Assembly (NCBI RefSeq): GCF_018130065.1
Contig: NZ_JAFCME010000003.1
Coordinates: 1-64,000 of the forward strand
Direction: 5' to 3'
Source of the DNA: Bradyrhizobium sp. AUGA SZCCT0158
GTDB taxonomy: Bacteria > Pseudomonadota > Alphaproteobacteria > Rhizobiales > Xanthobacteraceae
Length of the DNA: 64,000 nt
Part shown: positions 1-9,130 of the stretch, piece by piece
Layout: every line of letters begins with the position of its first letter
Numbering within the stretch: position 1 is the first letter of the stretch
The notes under the pieces: generated by a model
What the model saw: only the letters and a program-made list of their open reading frames with translations
Told to the model about the DNA's origin: nothing
Database searches by the model: none
Made by a program: the position numbers and the translations under genes

Positions 1-355
1 ACCCGGCCTTCCCTGCGCAATGGCTTTACGGCTTATGCCGTGCTCTCCCCGGAGACGAGTTCTTGGTTGACTCCGTCACTGCCGTTCGGCTCTCGCCTAC
101 CCGACAGCTTGACACCTGCAACGGGCGCCAGAACCACACGGTTTTGCCGTACGCCTGTCCGCGCCGTCGTCTCAGCGCAAACCAGCGTCCACCGCAACCC
201 GCCCAACGTCCGTGACGACGGCCGACGCCCTTCTGACCAGGACGGGATGGGCAAAGACATACCCGTGTTTTTCCTTCTGGTAAACAGAAATATTTTTTAT
301 TTCGGGGCTTGACACGACTTCCGTAAATCAGAAGTGATTTGCCCGTCGGGTTGTT
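1..355. repeat. non-coding repeat-like element at the window edge
   Basis: No convincing gene is present here. Short open frames exist on both strands, but none has a ribosome binding site, plausible composition or a recognisable domain. The stretch resembles a multi-copy intergenic element that I associate with Bradyrhizobium genomes and that often yields spurious protein predictions; this rests on recall, not on a comparison inside the window. It ends in an AT-rich patch near 285-350. The left boundary lies outside the window. Confidence 0.45.
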
Positions 356-432
356 TTGTCGCAGGCGACGACGACATTTGAGATTGCGAGCGATGCGACT
401 CAGGCACTGAAGCTCGCCCCGAACTCGCTCTG

Positions 433-537
433 TTCCCCTCCCCCCTTGCGGGGGAGGGCTAGGGAGAGGGGTTCTCACGGGCAGTCTCGCTTGTGGCCAC
501 CCCTCTCCCCAACCCTCCCCCGCAAGGGGGGAGGGAG
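433..537. repeat. GC-rich inverted repeat (two facing palindromic arms)
   Basis: An arm at about 434-471 (C-run, TTG, G-run, then GAGGGCTAGGGAGAGGGG) is repeated in inverted orientation at about 499-535. Each arm also folds on itself (CCCCC-TTG-CGGGGG), so the whole can form a cruciform or a long hairpin. It looks like a REP/BIME-type intergenic element. No gene overlaps it convincingly. Confidence 0.75.
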
Positions 538-660
538 CCGACCATTCGTGTGGCGCAAGCTCGGCATCATTGCGTAGGATGGATGCGCATCAGTTGGCCC
601 TGCACTCGACCCATCCTAAGTGCCGCGCCAGAGGCCGAGACAGCCCGCAGGATTTTCCGC

Positions 661-1383
661 ATGACCATCCCGTTCAAGACCATTCGCGCGCGCGCCGAGA
701 AGCGCAAGGGCGGGCCGAAGGCGCTGCAGCAGCTGTTGCCGCCGAAGCCGGAGGCGAAGGCGCTTGCCAAACTCGGCGACGACCGGGTTCTCGCCGAGAT
801 GACCAAGCGGGTGTTTTCGGCCGGCTTTGCCTGGAGCGTGATCGAGAACAAATGGCCCGGCTTCGAGAAGGCGTTCCTCGGCTTCAAGCCCGGGCCGCTG
901 ACGCTGCAGGCGGATGAGTTCTGGGACGCGCTGATGAAGGACACGCGCATCGTGCGCAACGGCGCCAAGATCATGTCGGTGCGCTCAAATGCGAGTTTCG
1001 TGCGCGAGATCGCCAAGGAACATGGCAGCTTCGGCAAGTTTCTCGCGAACTGGCCCTCCTCCGACCAGATCGGACTACTCGATCTGCTGGCCAAGCGCGG
1101 CAGCCGGCTCGGCGGCAACACCGGGCAGATGATGCTGCGCTTTATCGGCTTCGACGGCTTCGTCACGTCGAAGGACATGGTGGCGTGCCTGCGCGAGTCC
1201 GGCCTAGATATCGCCGAGACCGTGACCTCGAAGCGCGACCTTGCCAAGGTGCAGGCGCAGTTCAACGCCTGGGCCGAGGAAACCGGCCTGCCTTACGTGC
1301 AGCTCTCACGCATCTGCGCGATGTCGGCCGGAGAGAATTACAGCAACGAGACGCTGGCGCGGTTCTTGGGTGGGGAGGAATGA
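661..1383 (+). CDS. DNA-3-methyladenine glycosylase I family protein (Tag-like)
   Basis: A 240-residue protein resembling the Tag family of base-excision glycosylases, which remove 3-methyladenine from alkylated DNA. The family-like core is residues 55-230, including the WSVIENKWPGFEKAF segment that matches the helix after the Tag N-terminal region. It is longer than E. coli Tag (about 187 residues), and the N-terminal Cys-rich zinc-ligand motif of classical Tag is not evident, so it is a divergent member. The frame stays open upstream to 493, but that part translates the palindromic repeat. The ATG at 661 follows AGGA and begins a normal N-terminus. It stands alone, convergent with the MscS gene. 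Confidence 0.7.
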   Translation: MTIPFKTIRARAEKRKGGPKALQQLLPPKPEAKALAKLGDDRVLAEMTKRVFSAGFAWSVIENKWPGFEKAFLGFKPGPLTLQADEFWDALMKDTRIVRNGAKIMSVRSNASFVREIAKEHGSFGKFLANWPSSDQIGLLDLLAKRGSRLGGNTGQMMLRFIGFDGFVTSKDMVACLRESGLDIAETVTSKRDLAKVQAQFNAWAEETGLPYVQLSRICAMSAGENYSNETLARFLGGEE

Positions 1384-1433
1384 AGATCTGAGGTCGGGGG
1401 TTTCCCTTATCAGGACACAGGCCTTCGTCGCCA

Positions 1434-3785
1434 TCAGCCCGCCGCGCGCCGCGGCATCTGCTCCGGCGCCACCTCGGAAGGCTGCGGGATCTGCATCAGA
1501 ATGGTTTTCCCTGTAGACGCGATTTCGATTCCGGCGTCCTGGAATTTCTGCTTCATGCGCCGGTTGAATTCGCGCTGCACCGGCCAGCGCCCGCTGTCGG
1601 TGCAGCGGATCTGACCGACGATCGAGACCATCGAACCATCAACCTTGTCGATGCCCCACAATTCGAGATCGCCGCGGATCGCGTGACGGTATGCGTCCTC
1701 GCGGCGCATCTCGGCGACGATGTCCTTGAGGATCTGCCCGGCGCGGTCGGTGTCTTCCTTGTAGGAAACATTGACACTGACGGACGCATTGCCGGCGCCG
1801 CGGCTTGAATTGGTGAGCGTCGTCACCGCGCTGAAGGGAACGATGTGCACCGAACCGTCGCCGGCCCGCAAGCGAATGGTGCGGATCGAGACATTCTCGA
1901 CCGTGCCGGACAGGCCGGACACCGTGACGTTGTCGCCGACCTGGACGGTGTTTTCCAGGAGGAGAAACAGCCCGGTGATGAGGTCCTGCACCAGCTTCTG
2001 CGAACCGAAGCCGATGGCGATGCCGACGATGCCGGCGCCAGCCAGCAGCGGCGCGACGTTGACGCCGATCTCGCTGAGCGTGGTCAGACCGACCACCGTG
2101 ACGATCAGGCACAGCAGCGCGGTGCGCAGCATCGGCTGGAACGTGCGCAGCCGCGCCGCGCGCGCGTAATGCCCCTCGCGCGACAGCGCATTGACCTGAC
2201 GATCCATCAGCGCGTTGCTGATCTCCCAGATCGCGGCGGCCGCGAGCGCGGCAATGCCGATCGTCACCACCGCGGACAGCAGCCGGCTGCCGATCTGTCC
2301 GCCGTAGAACCAGACGATGGCGTCGATGCCCCATACTTCGAGCAGTGCGACGAAGCCCATGAAGGCGATGACCGAAGCGACGATCTTGCGCAGCAGCGGC
2401 AGATAGCGGTTGGCGCGGGTCTCCAGACCCGGGAAGCGCTGCAGAATCTCGGGGCGGATGCGGAAGCCTCGGTCGATCAGGCTCAGCACCACGATGATCG
2501 CGAGCCTTGCAATCAGGATGACGGCGATGCCGCCCACGAAATACTGCAACAGCAGCGAATAGCCGTTGCGGATGTGCAGCGCCCACACCGTCCACAGCGC
2601 GAGGTCGAGCGCGATTGCAGGATAGTGCCACACACCGGCAATGCGGTTGCGTATCTGGGCGGCCGCACCCGTGCGACCGTGAGGCGCGCGAATGGCGGCG
2701 GCGATCTGGCGGCGGCATTGCAGGATGATGACCACGATAAAGAGATGCACGACCAGCATCACGAGGCGCAGCAGCGCGGCATAGCCGCCGCGGCTCAGCC
2801 CGAGCAGCTGCGCCACGTTCGCAAAGGCGATGCCGGACACGCCGACGGCGACGATGCGCCGGACCCAGATCTCGATATAGGCCGCGGTCTCGGCGCGGAC
2901 CCGAAACAGGCCGTACGGCCCAGCCAGCGCCCGCGCAGCACAGATCAGCGCGCGCGACAGCGCATAGCCATTGACGACCGCCTGGATCGCAAGCCGGACC
3001 GTCGGGCGATCGCCGATCTCGGTGCTCAGCAGCATGGTAGAAACGCCGACGAAGACCAGCACCGGCAGCAGTTCGAGCGCGAGCCGCCCCAGCACGAACG
3101 GCAACCTGATCAGCGACTGCCAGGCCCGCGCCAGGCTGAGACGCCGCCGGTGCAACGCCGGCTCCACGGTGACGCCAGCGGCGGAGGACGGCGGATCGAC
3201 CATTGCCAGCGTCTGCGCCGGGGCGCGCGCGGTTTGCGGCAACCGCGCTTCCAACAGCGCCACCGGCCGCTTGATCAGGCGGAACACCAGCCATTCGGCA
3301 GCGAAAGCGCAGCCGAACACCAGCGCCAGTTTCCATGCGATGTCGAAGATCTGCCCGTAAGCCGCGGGATCGTTGACGGTTCGCAGGAACCAATAATAGA
3401 ACGCCGGAAAATGCGTCATCGAGCGCACCAGATAGGTGACTTCGCGCGATATATCGCCGACCTGTTCGGAGACCGTCAGCAGCAATTGCGCGCCAAGACT
3501 GTCAGCGGTGAGCGGGATGGCCGGCTTCGCTTCGGGCGCCGGCTCGGCGGCCTGCGGCGATGAAGACGCACCCGCAATCGCCCGCAGCGTGTCGATCATC
3601 TGCGCGCGCTTCTTGTCGTCCTGCAGCGTCTCCAGCGCCCGCTTCGCCTGATCAGGCGTCAGCGCGTTGGTGCTGTTGGCCGCCGGGGCAGCGGCGGCCG
3701 GCGCGGTGTTGGATTGGGCAAGCGCCGCGGGGCAGGCAAACAGCGCGCACACGAGCAGCAGCGAGGGCAGGAATTTGTGCGACAT
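1434..3785 (-). CDS. large MscS-family mechanosensitive ion channel with signal peptide
   Basis: A 783-residue inner-membrane protein. A signal peptide (hydrophobic stretch, then ALAQ at 21-24) precedes an Ala/Pro-rich periplasmic segment (25-120) and many membrane helices (about 165-560). The C-terminal MscS module starts near 565, with the Gly/Ala-rich pore helix (GIVGIAIGFGSQKLVQDL), then the beta domain (VGDNVTVSGLSGTVENVSIRT) and a C-terminal alpha/beta cage domain. Such large MscS proteins (MscK/YbiO/YnaI-like) release solutes on osmotic downshock. AAGGGG lies 6 nt before the ATG. The last residues are Pro/Glu-rich. A 7 bp stem hairpin (3811-3835) lies just upstream. It appears to be a single-gene transcript. 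Confidence 0.9.
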   Translation of the reverse strand: MSHKFLPSLLLVCALFACPAALAQSNTAPAAAAPAANSTNALTPDQAKRALETLQDDKKRAQMIDTLRAIAGASSSPQAAEPAPEAKPAIPLTADSLGAQLLLTVSEQVGDISREVTYLVRSMTHFPAFYYWFLRTVNDPAAYGQIFDIAWKLALVFGCAFAAEWLVFRLIKRPVALLEARLPQTARAPAQTLAMVDPPSSAAGVTVEPALHRRRLSLARAWQSLIRLPFVLGRLALELLPVLVFVGVSTMLLSTEIGDRPTVRLAIQAVVNGYALSRALICAARALAGPYGLFRVRAETAAYIEIWVRRIVAVGVSGIAFANVAQLLGLSRGGYAALLRLVMLVVHLFIVVIILQCRRQIAAAIRAPHGRTGAAAQIRNRIAGVWHYPAIALDLALWTVWALHIRNGYSLLLQYFVGGIAVILIARLAIIVVLSLIDRGFRIRPEILQRFPGLETRANRYLPLLRKIVASVIAFMGFVALLEVWGIDAIVWFYGGQIGSRLLSAVVTIGIAALAAAAIWEISNALMDRQVNALSREGHYARAARLRTFQPMLRTALLCLIVTVVGLTTLSEIGVNVAPLLAGAGIVGIAIGFGSQKLVQDLITGLFLLLENTVQVGDNVTVSGLSGTVENVSIRTIRLRAGDGSVHIVPFSAVTTLTNSSRGAGNASVSVNVSYKEDTDRAGQILKDIVAEMRREDAYRHAIRGDLELWGIDKVDGSMVSIVGQIRCTDSGRWPVQREFNRRMKQKFQDAGIEIASTGKTILMQIPQPSEVAPEQMPRRAAG

Positions 3786-3810
3786 CGAGGCCCCTTTTAA
3801 ATGCGCACGA

Positions 3811-3835
3811 CGGCAAAACCGGAACCGGTTTGCCG
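3811..3835. repeat. inverted repeat upstream of the MscS gene
   Basis: CGGCAAA and TTTGCCG form a perfect 7 bp stem around an 11-base loop (ACCGGAACCGG). It lies 26 bp before the MscS start codon on the transcribed strand, so it could be a leader hairpin or an operator. There is no T-run and no reason to call it a terminator. Confidence 0.45.
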
Positions 3836-3912
3836 CCGCGCCAGCGTCATGTCGGAGAGCCCCTTTTCGCCGCCATCATGTGTCGGAAGTTTGCCATGGA
3901 GACGACTTTCTC

Positions 3913-3949
3913 TTGGCAATTTGCTCTTGGCATTTGCTGTTGGCATTTC
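3913..3949. repeat. short imperfect tandem repeat (TTGGCATTTGCT-like units)
   Basis: Three consecutive units read TTGGCAATTTGCTC, TTGGCATTTGCTG and TTGGCATTTC, followed by an inverted GAATGCCA at 3952-3959. It sits between the starts of the MscS gene and the end of the small membrane protein gene, where no gene is present. Confidence 0.6.
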
Positions 3950-3981
3950 ACGAATGCCACGTCACACAAATGTCGCAGCAA

Positions 3982-4173
3982 TTAATCGCGCGACGTCGCC
4001 TGCCTGCGGATGGTGAAGAAAAAATACAGCAGGACCGGCAGGGACAGCGAGGTCCATGACAGGCCGTCCCACCAGCCGTCACCGACGAGGGCCGCAACAA
4101 GGCCCACGGTGGAGAGGATGCCTATCAGTATAGGCAGCGAAAAGATTTGCCGCAGCGTCCGATGGTTTCTCAA
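3982..4173 (-). CDS. small two-helix membrane protein of the iron-uptake module
   Basis: A 63-residue protein with two hydrophobic segments (about 10-30 and 38-53) and a basic C-terminus (RRQATSRD), predicted to sit in the inner membrane. It starts 4 bp after the stop of the PepSY gene, with AGGTGA five bases before a TTG start codon, so it is translationally coupled and probably the last gene of the receptor-PepSY operon. Small membrane proteins of this kind often follow PepSY/siderophore receptor genes (recall). Its function is unknown; stabilising or partnering the PepSY protein is inference only. Confidence 0.7.
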   Translation of the reverse strand: MRNHRTLRQIFSLPILIGILSTVGLVAALVGDGWWDGLSWTSLSLPVLLYFFFTIRRQATSRD

Positions 4174-4177
4174 GCGA

Positions 4178-5335
4178 TCACCTGGACAGCACGGGCGTAT
4201 CCAGGGCGATGGCGCGATCGACGCTGACGCCGGCCTTGCGCCGGCGCAGCCAGAGATAGACCCCTGTCCCCAACACGATGATCGTCAGCACGTCGAGCAG
4301 CGCCCAGAGGATCTTCAGCGGCATGCCGCCGTAGTCGCCAAAATGCAGCGGCTGCGAAATGAACAGCGTGGTGACGTACCAGGGCATGTCGCGGCTGTCG
4401 GTCAGCTTGCCGGTTTCCGCATCGATCAAGGCCGGCTTGAGCAGGCGCGAAGTCACCGGCGTGTCGCCCTTCAGGAAGACGGCATAATGGCTCTTGCTGC
4501 TGAACAGCGTTCCGGGGAAGGCGACAAAGCTCGGCGTCATGCCCGGCACCGTGTCCGTCGCGACGGTCACGGCCGATTGCAGCGAGGTCAATTTGGTGGG
4601 CGGCGCGCGATCGCGATATTGCGAAGTCATCTCGGCGAGCTGGCCGTATTGCCACATCTTCAGGACGAGATCGGCCCAGGTGTTGATCACGCCGGTGAAG
4701 CCGACCACGAGCGTCCACATCACGAGCAGAATACCCGCCAGATTGTGGATGTCGAGCCAGCGCACGATGCGCGGGCGCTGGCTGCGGTAGGTGCCGAAGT
4801 CAAGTTTCCGCATCGACGGCGCGTAGACCACGATGCCGGAGATGATCGCGACACAGAACAGGATCCCCATCAGGCCAAGAAACAGCTTGCCCGGCAAACC
4901 CGCAAACATGTCGGTGTGCAGCTTCAGCATGATGTAGGTGAAGCGGCCGGTGACGTCGGGCGAATCGAGATAGGCGCCGGTATGCGAATCCATCCGGACG
5001 AAGCGGTTGTTGGTCGGATCCGATGTGAGAGACTCGCCAACGCTGACGAACATCGCGTTGGGATCGTCGCGGTCCCAGATCAGGAAATGCGGCACCGGCA
5101 TATTCTTCGGTGCATTCGCCATCGCGTTGGCGAGCAGCTTGTCCAGATCGGCGAACGGTGTGCCGGGCGCGACCTCGGCCGGCTTCACCTCGCTGTGCAG
5201 CAGCTCGTCGATCTCATGATGAAAGATCAGCGGCAGGCCGGTGATGCACAGCATCAGCATGAAAATCGTGCAGATGAGGCTCGTCCATTTATGGACGGCG
5301 CCCCATCTGCGAAGGGATCTGGTCGCTGGCGTCAA
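4178..5335 (-). CDS. PepSY-associated TM helix domain protein (siderophore/iron reduction type)
   Basis: About 385 residues. The first membrane helix (WTSLICTIFMLMLCITGLPL) is followed by a periplasmic PepSY-like region and further helices near residues 155, 200 and 355, the architecture of PepSY_TM proteins. These inner-membrane proteins are found beside TonB-dependent siderophore receptors and are thought to help release iron from ferric siderophores. The frame is open to 5419, but that far start is a TTG without a ribosome site. The TTG at 5335 has GGAGGA 8 nt upstream and begins MTPATRSLRRWGAVHKW, so I prefer it. It lies 67 bp downstream of the receptor gene on the same strand. Confidence 0.88.
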   Translation of the reverse strand: MTPATRSLRRWGAVHKWTSLICTIFMLMLCITGLPLIFHHEIDELLHSEVKPAEVAPGTPFADLDKLLANAMANAPKNMPVPHFLIWDRDDPNAMFVSVGESLTSDPTNNRFVRMDSHTGAYLDSPDVTGRFTYIMLKLHTDMFAGLPGKLFLGLMGILFCVAIISGIVVYAPSMRKLDFGTYRSQRPRIVRWLDIHNLAGILLVMWTLVVGFTGVINTWADLVLKMWQYGQLAEMTSQYRDRAPPTKLTSLQSAVTVATDTVPGMTPSFVAFPGTLFSSKSHYAVFLKGDTPVTSRLLKPALIDAETGKLTDSRDMPWYVTTLFISQPLHFGDYGGMPLKILWALLDVLTIIVLGTGVYLWLRRRKAGVSVDRAIALDTPVLSR

Positions 5336-5402
5336 TTGACTCTTCCTCCGTCCCGATAGGGTGCCGGTGCCATTCACAGCCCCGGCATCCCGACGTCCGA
5401 GC

Positions 5403-7808
5403 TCAATACTTCGTAACAAGCGCTGGCGGCTTTGGGGTTTCCCCCCAGCGATAGGTCAGTGTCGCGAGGATGGTGCGGGGCTGACCCAGCGCACAGAAAG
5501 CAAGGCCGGTGAAGCAATTCGTCACGTGATAGGTGTTGCCGATGTTGATGGCGTTGACCCGCAGATGAAGACCGCGCCAATCACGGTTCAGATAGCTGAA
5601 GTCGTACGTCAGCGCCGCATCGAACAGCGTATAGCCGGGGACCCTGATCAGGTTGGCGTCGTCGCCGAACAAGCTCCCCGTGTATCGGACGCCCCCTCCC
5701 AAACCAAGGCCCGCGACCGGTCCCCCGGTAAACTTGTAGAGCCCCCACAGGAATGCACTATCGCGATTCACGCTCGCAACGTCCTTGCCGATGATGGCAG
5801 GATCTACGTGATCCTCCACGATCGGTATGAGATGGGAGCCGCCGGCAATGATGTCGAAATTGTCCGTAACGCTCGCACGGAAGTCGGCTTCCACCCCCTT
5901 GACGCGGATTGCGCCAACCTGGAACGGAACGAATGTCGGCGTGTTCACCACGACATTCTTCTGGGTCATGTCAAAGATCGCAGCCGTGAACAGCATACTG
6001 GTGCCGGGTGGGGCGAATTTGATGCCCGCCTCGATTCCCTCTCCCGTCGTGGGCTTGAAGGGTTGTCCCGTTGCCGAAGTAAGCGACAACCCTGCGACCG
6101 GCTCGAACGACGTGGAATAACTGATGTAGGGAGCCAGGCCGATATCGAACACGTAGTTGAGACCAACCCTTCCGGTGAACGCAGAATCATCCTGGGGGAC
6201 ATTCACGTTGGCGAGCCTGTTGGTTGTCTCGGCAGTCGCACGGTCATGACGTCCCGTCAGGACCAGATTCCAGCGATCCAGCTTGATCTGGTCCTGAATG
6301 TAGACGCCCATCTGGTCCTTGTTTGTCGACGTGTTGATGAACGGGATCAGCCCGGCCTTGGTCGGCAGCGGCGTCGCATTATAGACCGGGTTGTAGACAT
6401 CGATCGGGAAGCCGGGGAAAGTCCCGCGGTAGTCCGTATCGACTCTGGTTGTCTGGTAGTCCAGGCCGGCCAATACCTTGTGACGCAGCCAGCCCGTGTT
6501 GAAATCCGCCTGCAGTTGGTTGTCGATCGCGAAATTCTTCGTGCTGCCGCCAACAAAATTCGCATCGCGCAAGGTGATGCGTTGGGCCGGATCGAAAGCA
6601 CCCGCGCAGGCGGGATGGCCGCCCGCGACAGGGCAAAGCGTCCCGGCATTGCGCATCGAAAACATATCAATGTCGACCGACGCCACCCGCATGTTCTGGC
6701 GGAACTCGAGGCCCTCGTTGAAGCGATGCTTGAACTCGTAGCCGATCATGGCCTGGTCATACCCGATCCGGTCGAACGCCGGTTCGCCGGTGTACCTACT
6801 GACGGGAATTCGACCGTTGGGATTGGCGAGGAGCGTACCGTACGCCGGCAGGTACTGATGGACCTGGCCGTTGAGGCGGTCGCGCTGCGCGCTGGCCAGC
6901 ACGGTGAGGCTGGTGTCGGTGGTCGGCTGCCACGTGAAGCTCGGCGCTATGAAATAGCGTTGCTCCTTGTTCATGTCGACGAACGTGTCGCTTTCGCGCG
7001 CCAGGCCGACGAAGCGATAGAGAAATTCGCGATTCTTGTCGATGGGACCGGAGACATCGAAGGCCCCCTGAATCCGATTGAAGCTGCCGGTTTGTGCCTC
7101 TACCTCGCCGCGCTGCTCAGTGGTCGGGCGCTTGCTCACCATGTTGAGAATGCCGCCGGGAGAGGCCTGGCCGTAAATGCCCGATGCGGGGCCCTTGAGA
7201 ACCTCGATTCGTTCGAGCCCGTACGGCTCTGTCCTTGGCTGAGCGAACTGGATCGTCGTATCGTAAGGCAGGCGCAGGCCGTCAAGATAACGCGGCGCGA
7301 CAAAGCCACGGATCTTGACCTCGGTGTCGAACACGGACGCCGCGCCGTACAAGCTGCCCTGCGTCCCCGACGTATACCGAATGGCCTGTGCGACGCTCTG
7401 CGCGCCCTGTTGCTCGATCTGCTGCCGAGGTACGACATTGATGGATTGCGGCGTTTCGAGAATCGGCGTGTCGGTCTTGGTTCCGGTTGCGCTCTGCCGC
7501 GCGACGATCCCGTTAACCGGGCCGTTGGCGCGTTCTCTTGCGGGACCGCCACCGGCGTTCTGTTCCACCACCTGCTGCCGGGTGGGTGCCGCGACCTGCC
7601 TGGTCGCGCGTTGCGACCTTGCGGCCCTTCTCGCCGGCTGGGTTGGACGTGCCGCCTGCGGCTTCGGGGCATCGACGGTGACGGGCGGCAAGGTCTGGCC
7701 GGACTGCGCGTGAACCTCCCCGAGCTGCATGCTCAACCCGAATACGGTTACGCAGAAGAACGCCTTCGACGCCGCGCCCCACGCCGACGGCTGTACAGAA
7801 TCACGCAT
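5403..7808 (-). CDS. TonB-dependent siderophore receptor
   Basis: About 801 residues; outer-membrane gated channel for ferric siderophores. An N-terminal signal region (helix about 14-30, cleavage likely at VHA-Q) precedes a Pro/Ala/Arg-rich linker (about 35-90). The plug domain follows, with a TonB-box-like start, TPQSINVVPRQQIEQQ and YGAASVFDTEVKIRGF. The rest is a 22-strand-type beta barrel ending in aromatic-rich strands (LTYRWGETPKPP...TKY). The ATG at 7808 follows GGGGTGAG and is preferred over the longer open frame to 7979, which lacks signal-peptide character. The AraC regulator lies upstream and the PepSY gene downstream, so it heads an iron-acquisition operon. The ferrichrome, hydroxamate or other ligand cannot be read from sequence. 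Confidence 0.93.
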   Translation of the reverse strand: MRDSVQPSAWGAASKAFFCVTVFGLSMQLGEVHAQSGQTLPPVTVDAPKPQAARPTQPARRAARSQRATRQVAAPTRQQVVEQNAGGGPARERANGPVNGIVARQSATGTKTDTPILETPQSINVVPRQQIEQQGAQSVAQAIRYTSGTQGSLYGAASVFDTEVKIRGFVAPRYLDGLRLPYDTTIQFAQPRTEPYGLERIEVLKGPASGIYGQASPGGILNMVSKRPTTEQRGEVEAQTGSFNRIQGAFDVSGPIDKNREFLYRFVGLARESDTFVDMNKEQRYFIAPSFTWQPTTDTSLTVLASAQRDRLNGQVHQYLPAYGTLLANPNGRIPVSRYTGEPAFDRIGYDQAMIGYEFKHRFNEGLEFRQNMRVASVDIDMFSMRNAGTLCPVAGGHPACAGAFDPAQRITLRDANFVGGSTKNFAIDNQLQADFNTGWLRHKVLAGLDYQTTRVDTDYRGTFPGFPIDVYNPVYNATPLPTKAGLIPFINTSTNKDQMGVYIQDQIKLDRWNLVLTGRHDRATAETTNRLANVNVPQDDSAFTGRVGLNYVFDIGLAPYISYSTSFEPVAGLSLTSATGQPFKPTTGEGIEAGIKFAPPGTSMLFTAAIFDMTQKNVVVNTPTFVPFQVGAIRVKGVEADFRASVTDNFDIIAGGSHLIPIVEDHVDPAIIGKDVASVNRDSAFLWGLYKFTGGPVAGLGLGGGVRYTGSLFGDDANLIRVPGYTLFDAALTYDFSYLNRDWRGLHLRVNAINIGNTYHVTNCFTGLAFCALGQPRTILATLTYRWGETPKPPALVTKY

Positions 7809-7868
7809 CAGTCTCACCCCGTTCACTAATCCCCATTCACGAGAGATCAGATTTGATTTTTGGATGCC

Positions 7869-7884
7869 TTTGCGTATGCGCAAA
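7869..7884. promoter_or_regulatory. candidate operator between the AraC regulator and siderophore receptor genes
   Basis: TTTGCG and CGCAAA form a perfect 6 bp inverted repeat around TATG, 61 bp upstream of the receptor ATG. Its place between a siderophore-type AraC regulator and the receptor it probably controls makes it a plausible operator. AraC proteins more often use direct repeats, so this assignment is tentative. Confidence 0.4.
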
Positions 7885-8012
7885 AAACCTTTGATCGTGC
7901 GTCGACACTCTCCAAGTTCAACGCAGGAACTCGCCGCCCCGGTCATCGGCGCAGCACGATGCCGCCAGCCGCCGCGCATGCGGCCCGGTTCCCCCTTGGG
8001 AATGCGGTGATG

Positions 8013-8945
8013 TCAGGACAGTCCGTCGCGCTGGCAGCTGCTCGGCACGTAGCCAAAATGCCGGCGGAACGCCGTGGAAAAATTCGCCGGATTGGCGTAG
8101 CCCACGGCATAGGCCGCCTCGGTGACCGACAATCCCTGATGCAGCAAGGCTTCGCGCGCCGATTTCAGCCGGCTGGTTCGAAGATATTCCGATGCGCTGA
8201 CGCCATAGACCCGATGAAATTGCGCGGTGAACGAACGGCGGCTGACGCCGGCATGCCTTGCCAGTTCGGCAATCGTCCAGGGATGCCGCAGATCGGATTC
8301 GATCAGCTCCCTGACCGCCTGCAGGCGTAAACGCTTATGGTCGGATACGAGACTGACGCCCTCGTTGCCGCGCAGCGCCAGCATGGCCCGGGCCAACATC
8401 TCCGTCGCATGCGCCGACAGCAGCAGCTCGGCGGTCCGGCCGTCGGCCACCGGGGAAATCATCTCCATGGCGATCGCCTTGATCCGGGGCGACGCCTTCA
8501 GCGAAGCGACGAAGATGTTTTGGTCCCTGGTGTCGAACAGTCCGATGAATTCATCCATCAGTCCGAGCCGCTCCAGGGACGCGAGGGGAAAGGCGACGCC
8601 GGCCGCCTGCATGTGCGCGCCGCGCGGCGCATCGCCGTCCCACAGCGTCGGCTCCTTGAGCGCCATGACCACGATGGAAGCATCCGAATAGCTGATGCGG
8701 GTGGCGCCCTTGCGCGCCCGGCCGCTCCCTGCCCCCTTGAGTATCACGGAGACAAAAAGCCCTGCCTTGATGACGCCTTCAGTACGAATCCGGGTGCTCA
8801 GCACCATGTTGTTGCGTTGGAAAAGGCAGCCGGGGGTCTCCAGCCATTGCGTGCGGCTGGCAAAATCTTCCACGATCGACCTGTCATCGTCATCGGGATC
8901 GACGATGCGGAACTGCTCGAAAATGTGGTCGTAGATATGCGGCAT
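8013..8945 (-). CDS. AraC-family transcriptional regulator (siderophore-responsive type)
   Basis: A 310-residue regulator. The N-terminal two thirds is a ligand-sensing region (about 1-205). The C-terminal AraC/XylS DNA-binding domain (about 210-305) has two helix-turn-helix motifs: TIAELARHAGVSRRSFTAQFHRVYGVSASEYL and the signature SVTEAAYAVGYANPANFSTAFRRHFGYVPS in pieces. PchR-like members activate siderophore receptor genes when bound to the siderophore; its position just upstream of the receptor on the same strand fits. The ATG at 8945 is chosen; an in-frame GTG at 8951 is equally possible, as neither has a clear ribosome site. The 185 bp before it holds no gene. Confidence 0.9.
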   Translation of the reverse strand: MPHIYDHIFEQFRIVDPDDDDRSIVEDFASRTQWLETPGCLFQRNNMVLSTRIRTEGVIKAGLFVSVILKGAGSGRARKGATRISYSDASIVVMALKEPTLWDGDAPRGAHMQAAGVAFPLASLERLGLMDEFIGLFDTRDQNIFVASLKASPRIKAIAMEMISPVADGRTAELLLSAHATEMLARAMLALRGNEGVSLVSDHKRLRLQAVRELIESDLRHPWTIAELARHAGVSRRSFTAQFHRVYGVSASEYLRTSRLKSAREALLHQGLSVTEAAYAVGYANPANFSTAFRRHFGYVPSSCQRDGLS

Positions 8946-9130
8946 CAACACGGTTCGAAAACGCTCATGCCGCCACTATGCAATCTGCGCAGATCGTCCT
9001 CAACGAGGATCGCCGCATCCAGTTTAGAAGGCTTTGAAAATAGAATCGTTTTAATCAGCTTGCGGTGGATGTGGGCGCAGCCGCGTGCACGCCGCACGCG
9101 GCAGCAAGCAGACCCTGACCGGTTCGAATT

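Noticed and set aside
1845..3563. 572-codon open frame on the plus strand
   Set aside because: Antisense to the MscS gene; Gln/Arg/Asp-rich translation typical of shadow frames and no ribosome site.
5361..7829. 822-codon open frame on the plus strand
   Set aside because: Antisense to the TonB receptor; no recognisable domain.
9022..9040. possible Irr/iron-control element (TTTAGAA half-site) upstream of the AraC regulator
   Set aside because: Only one half of the palindrome is present (TTTAGAAGGCTTTGAAAA), so it does not match the inverted-repeat consensus.
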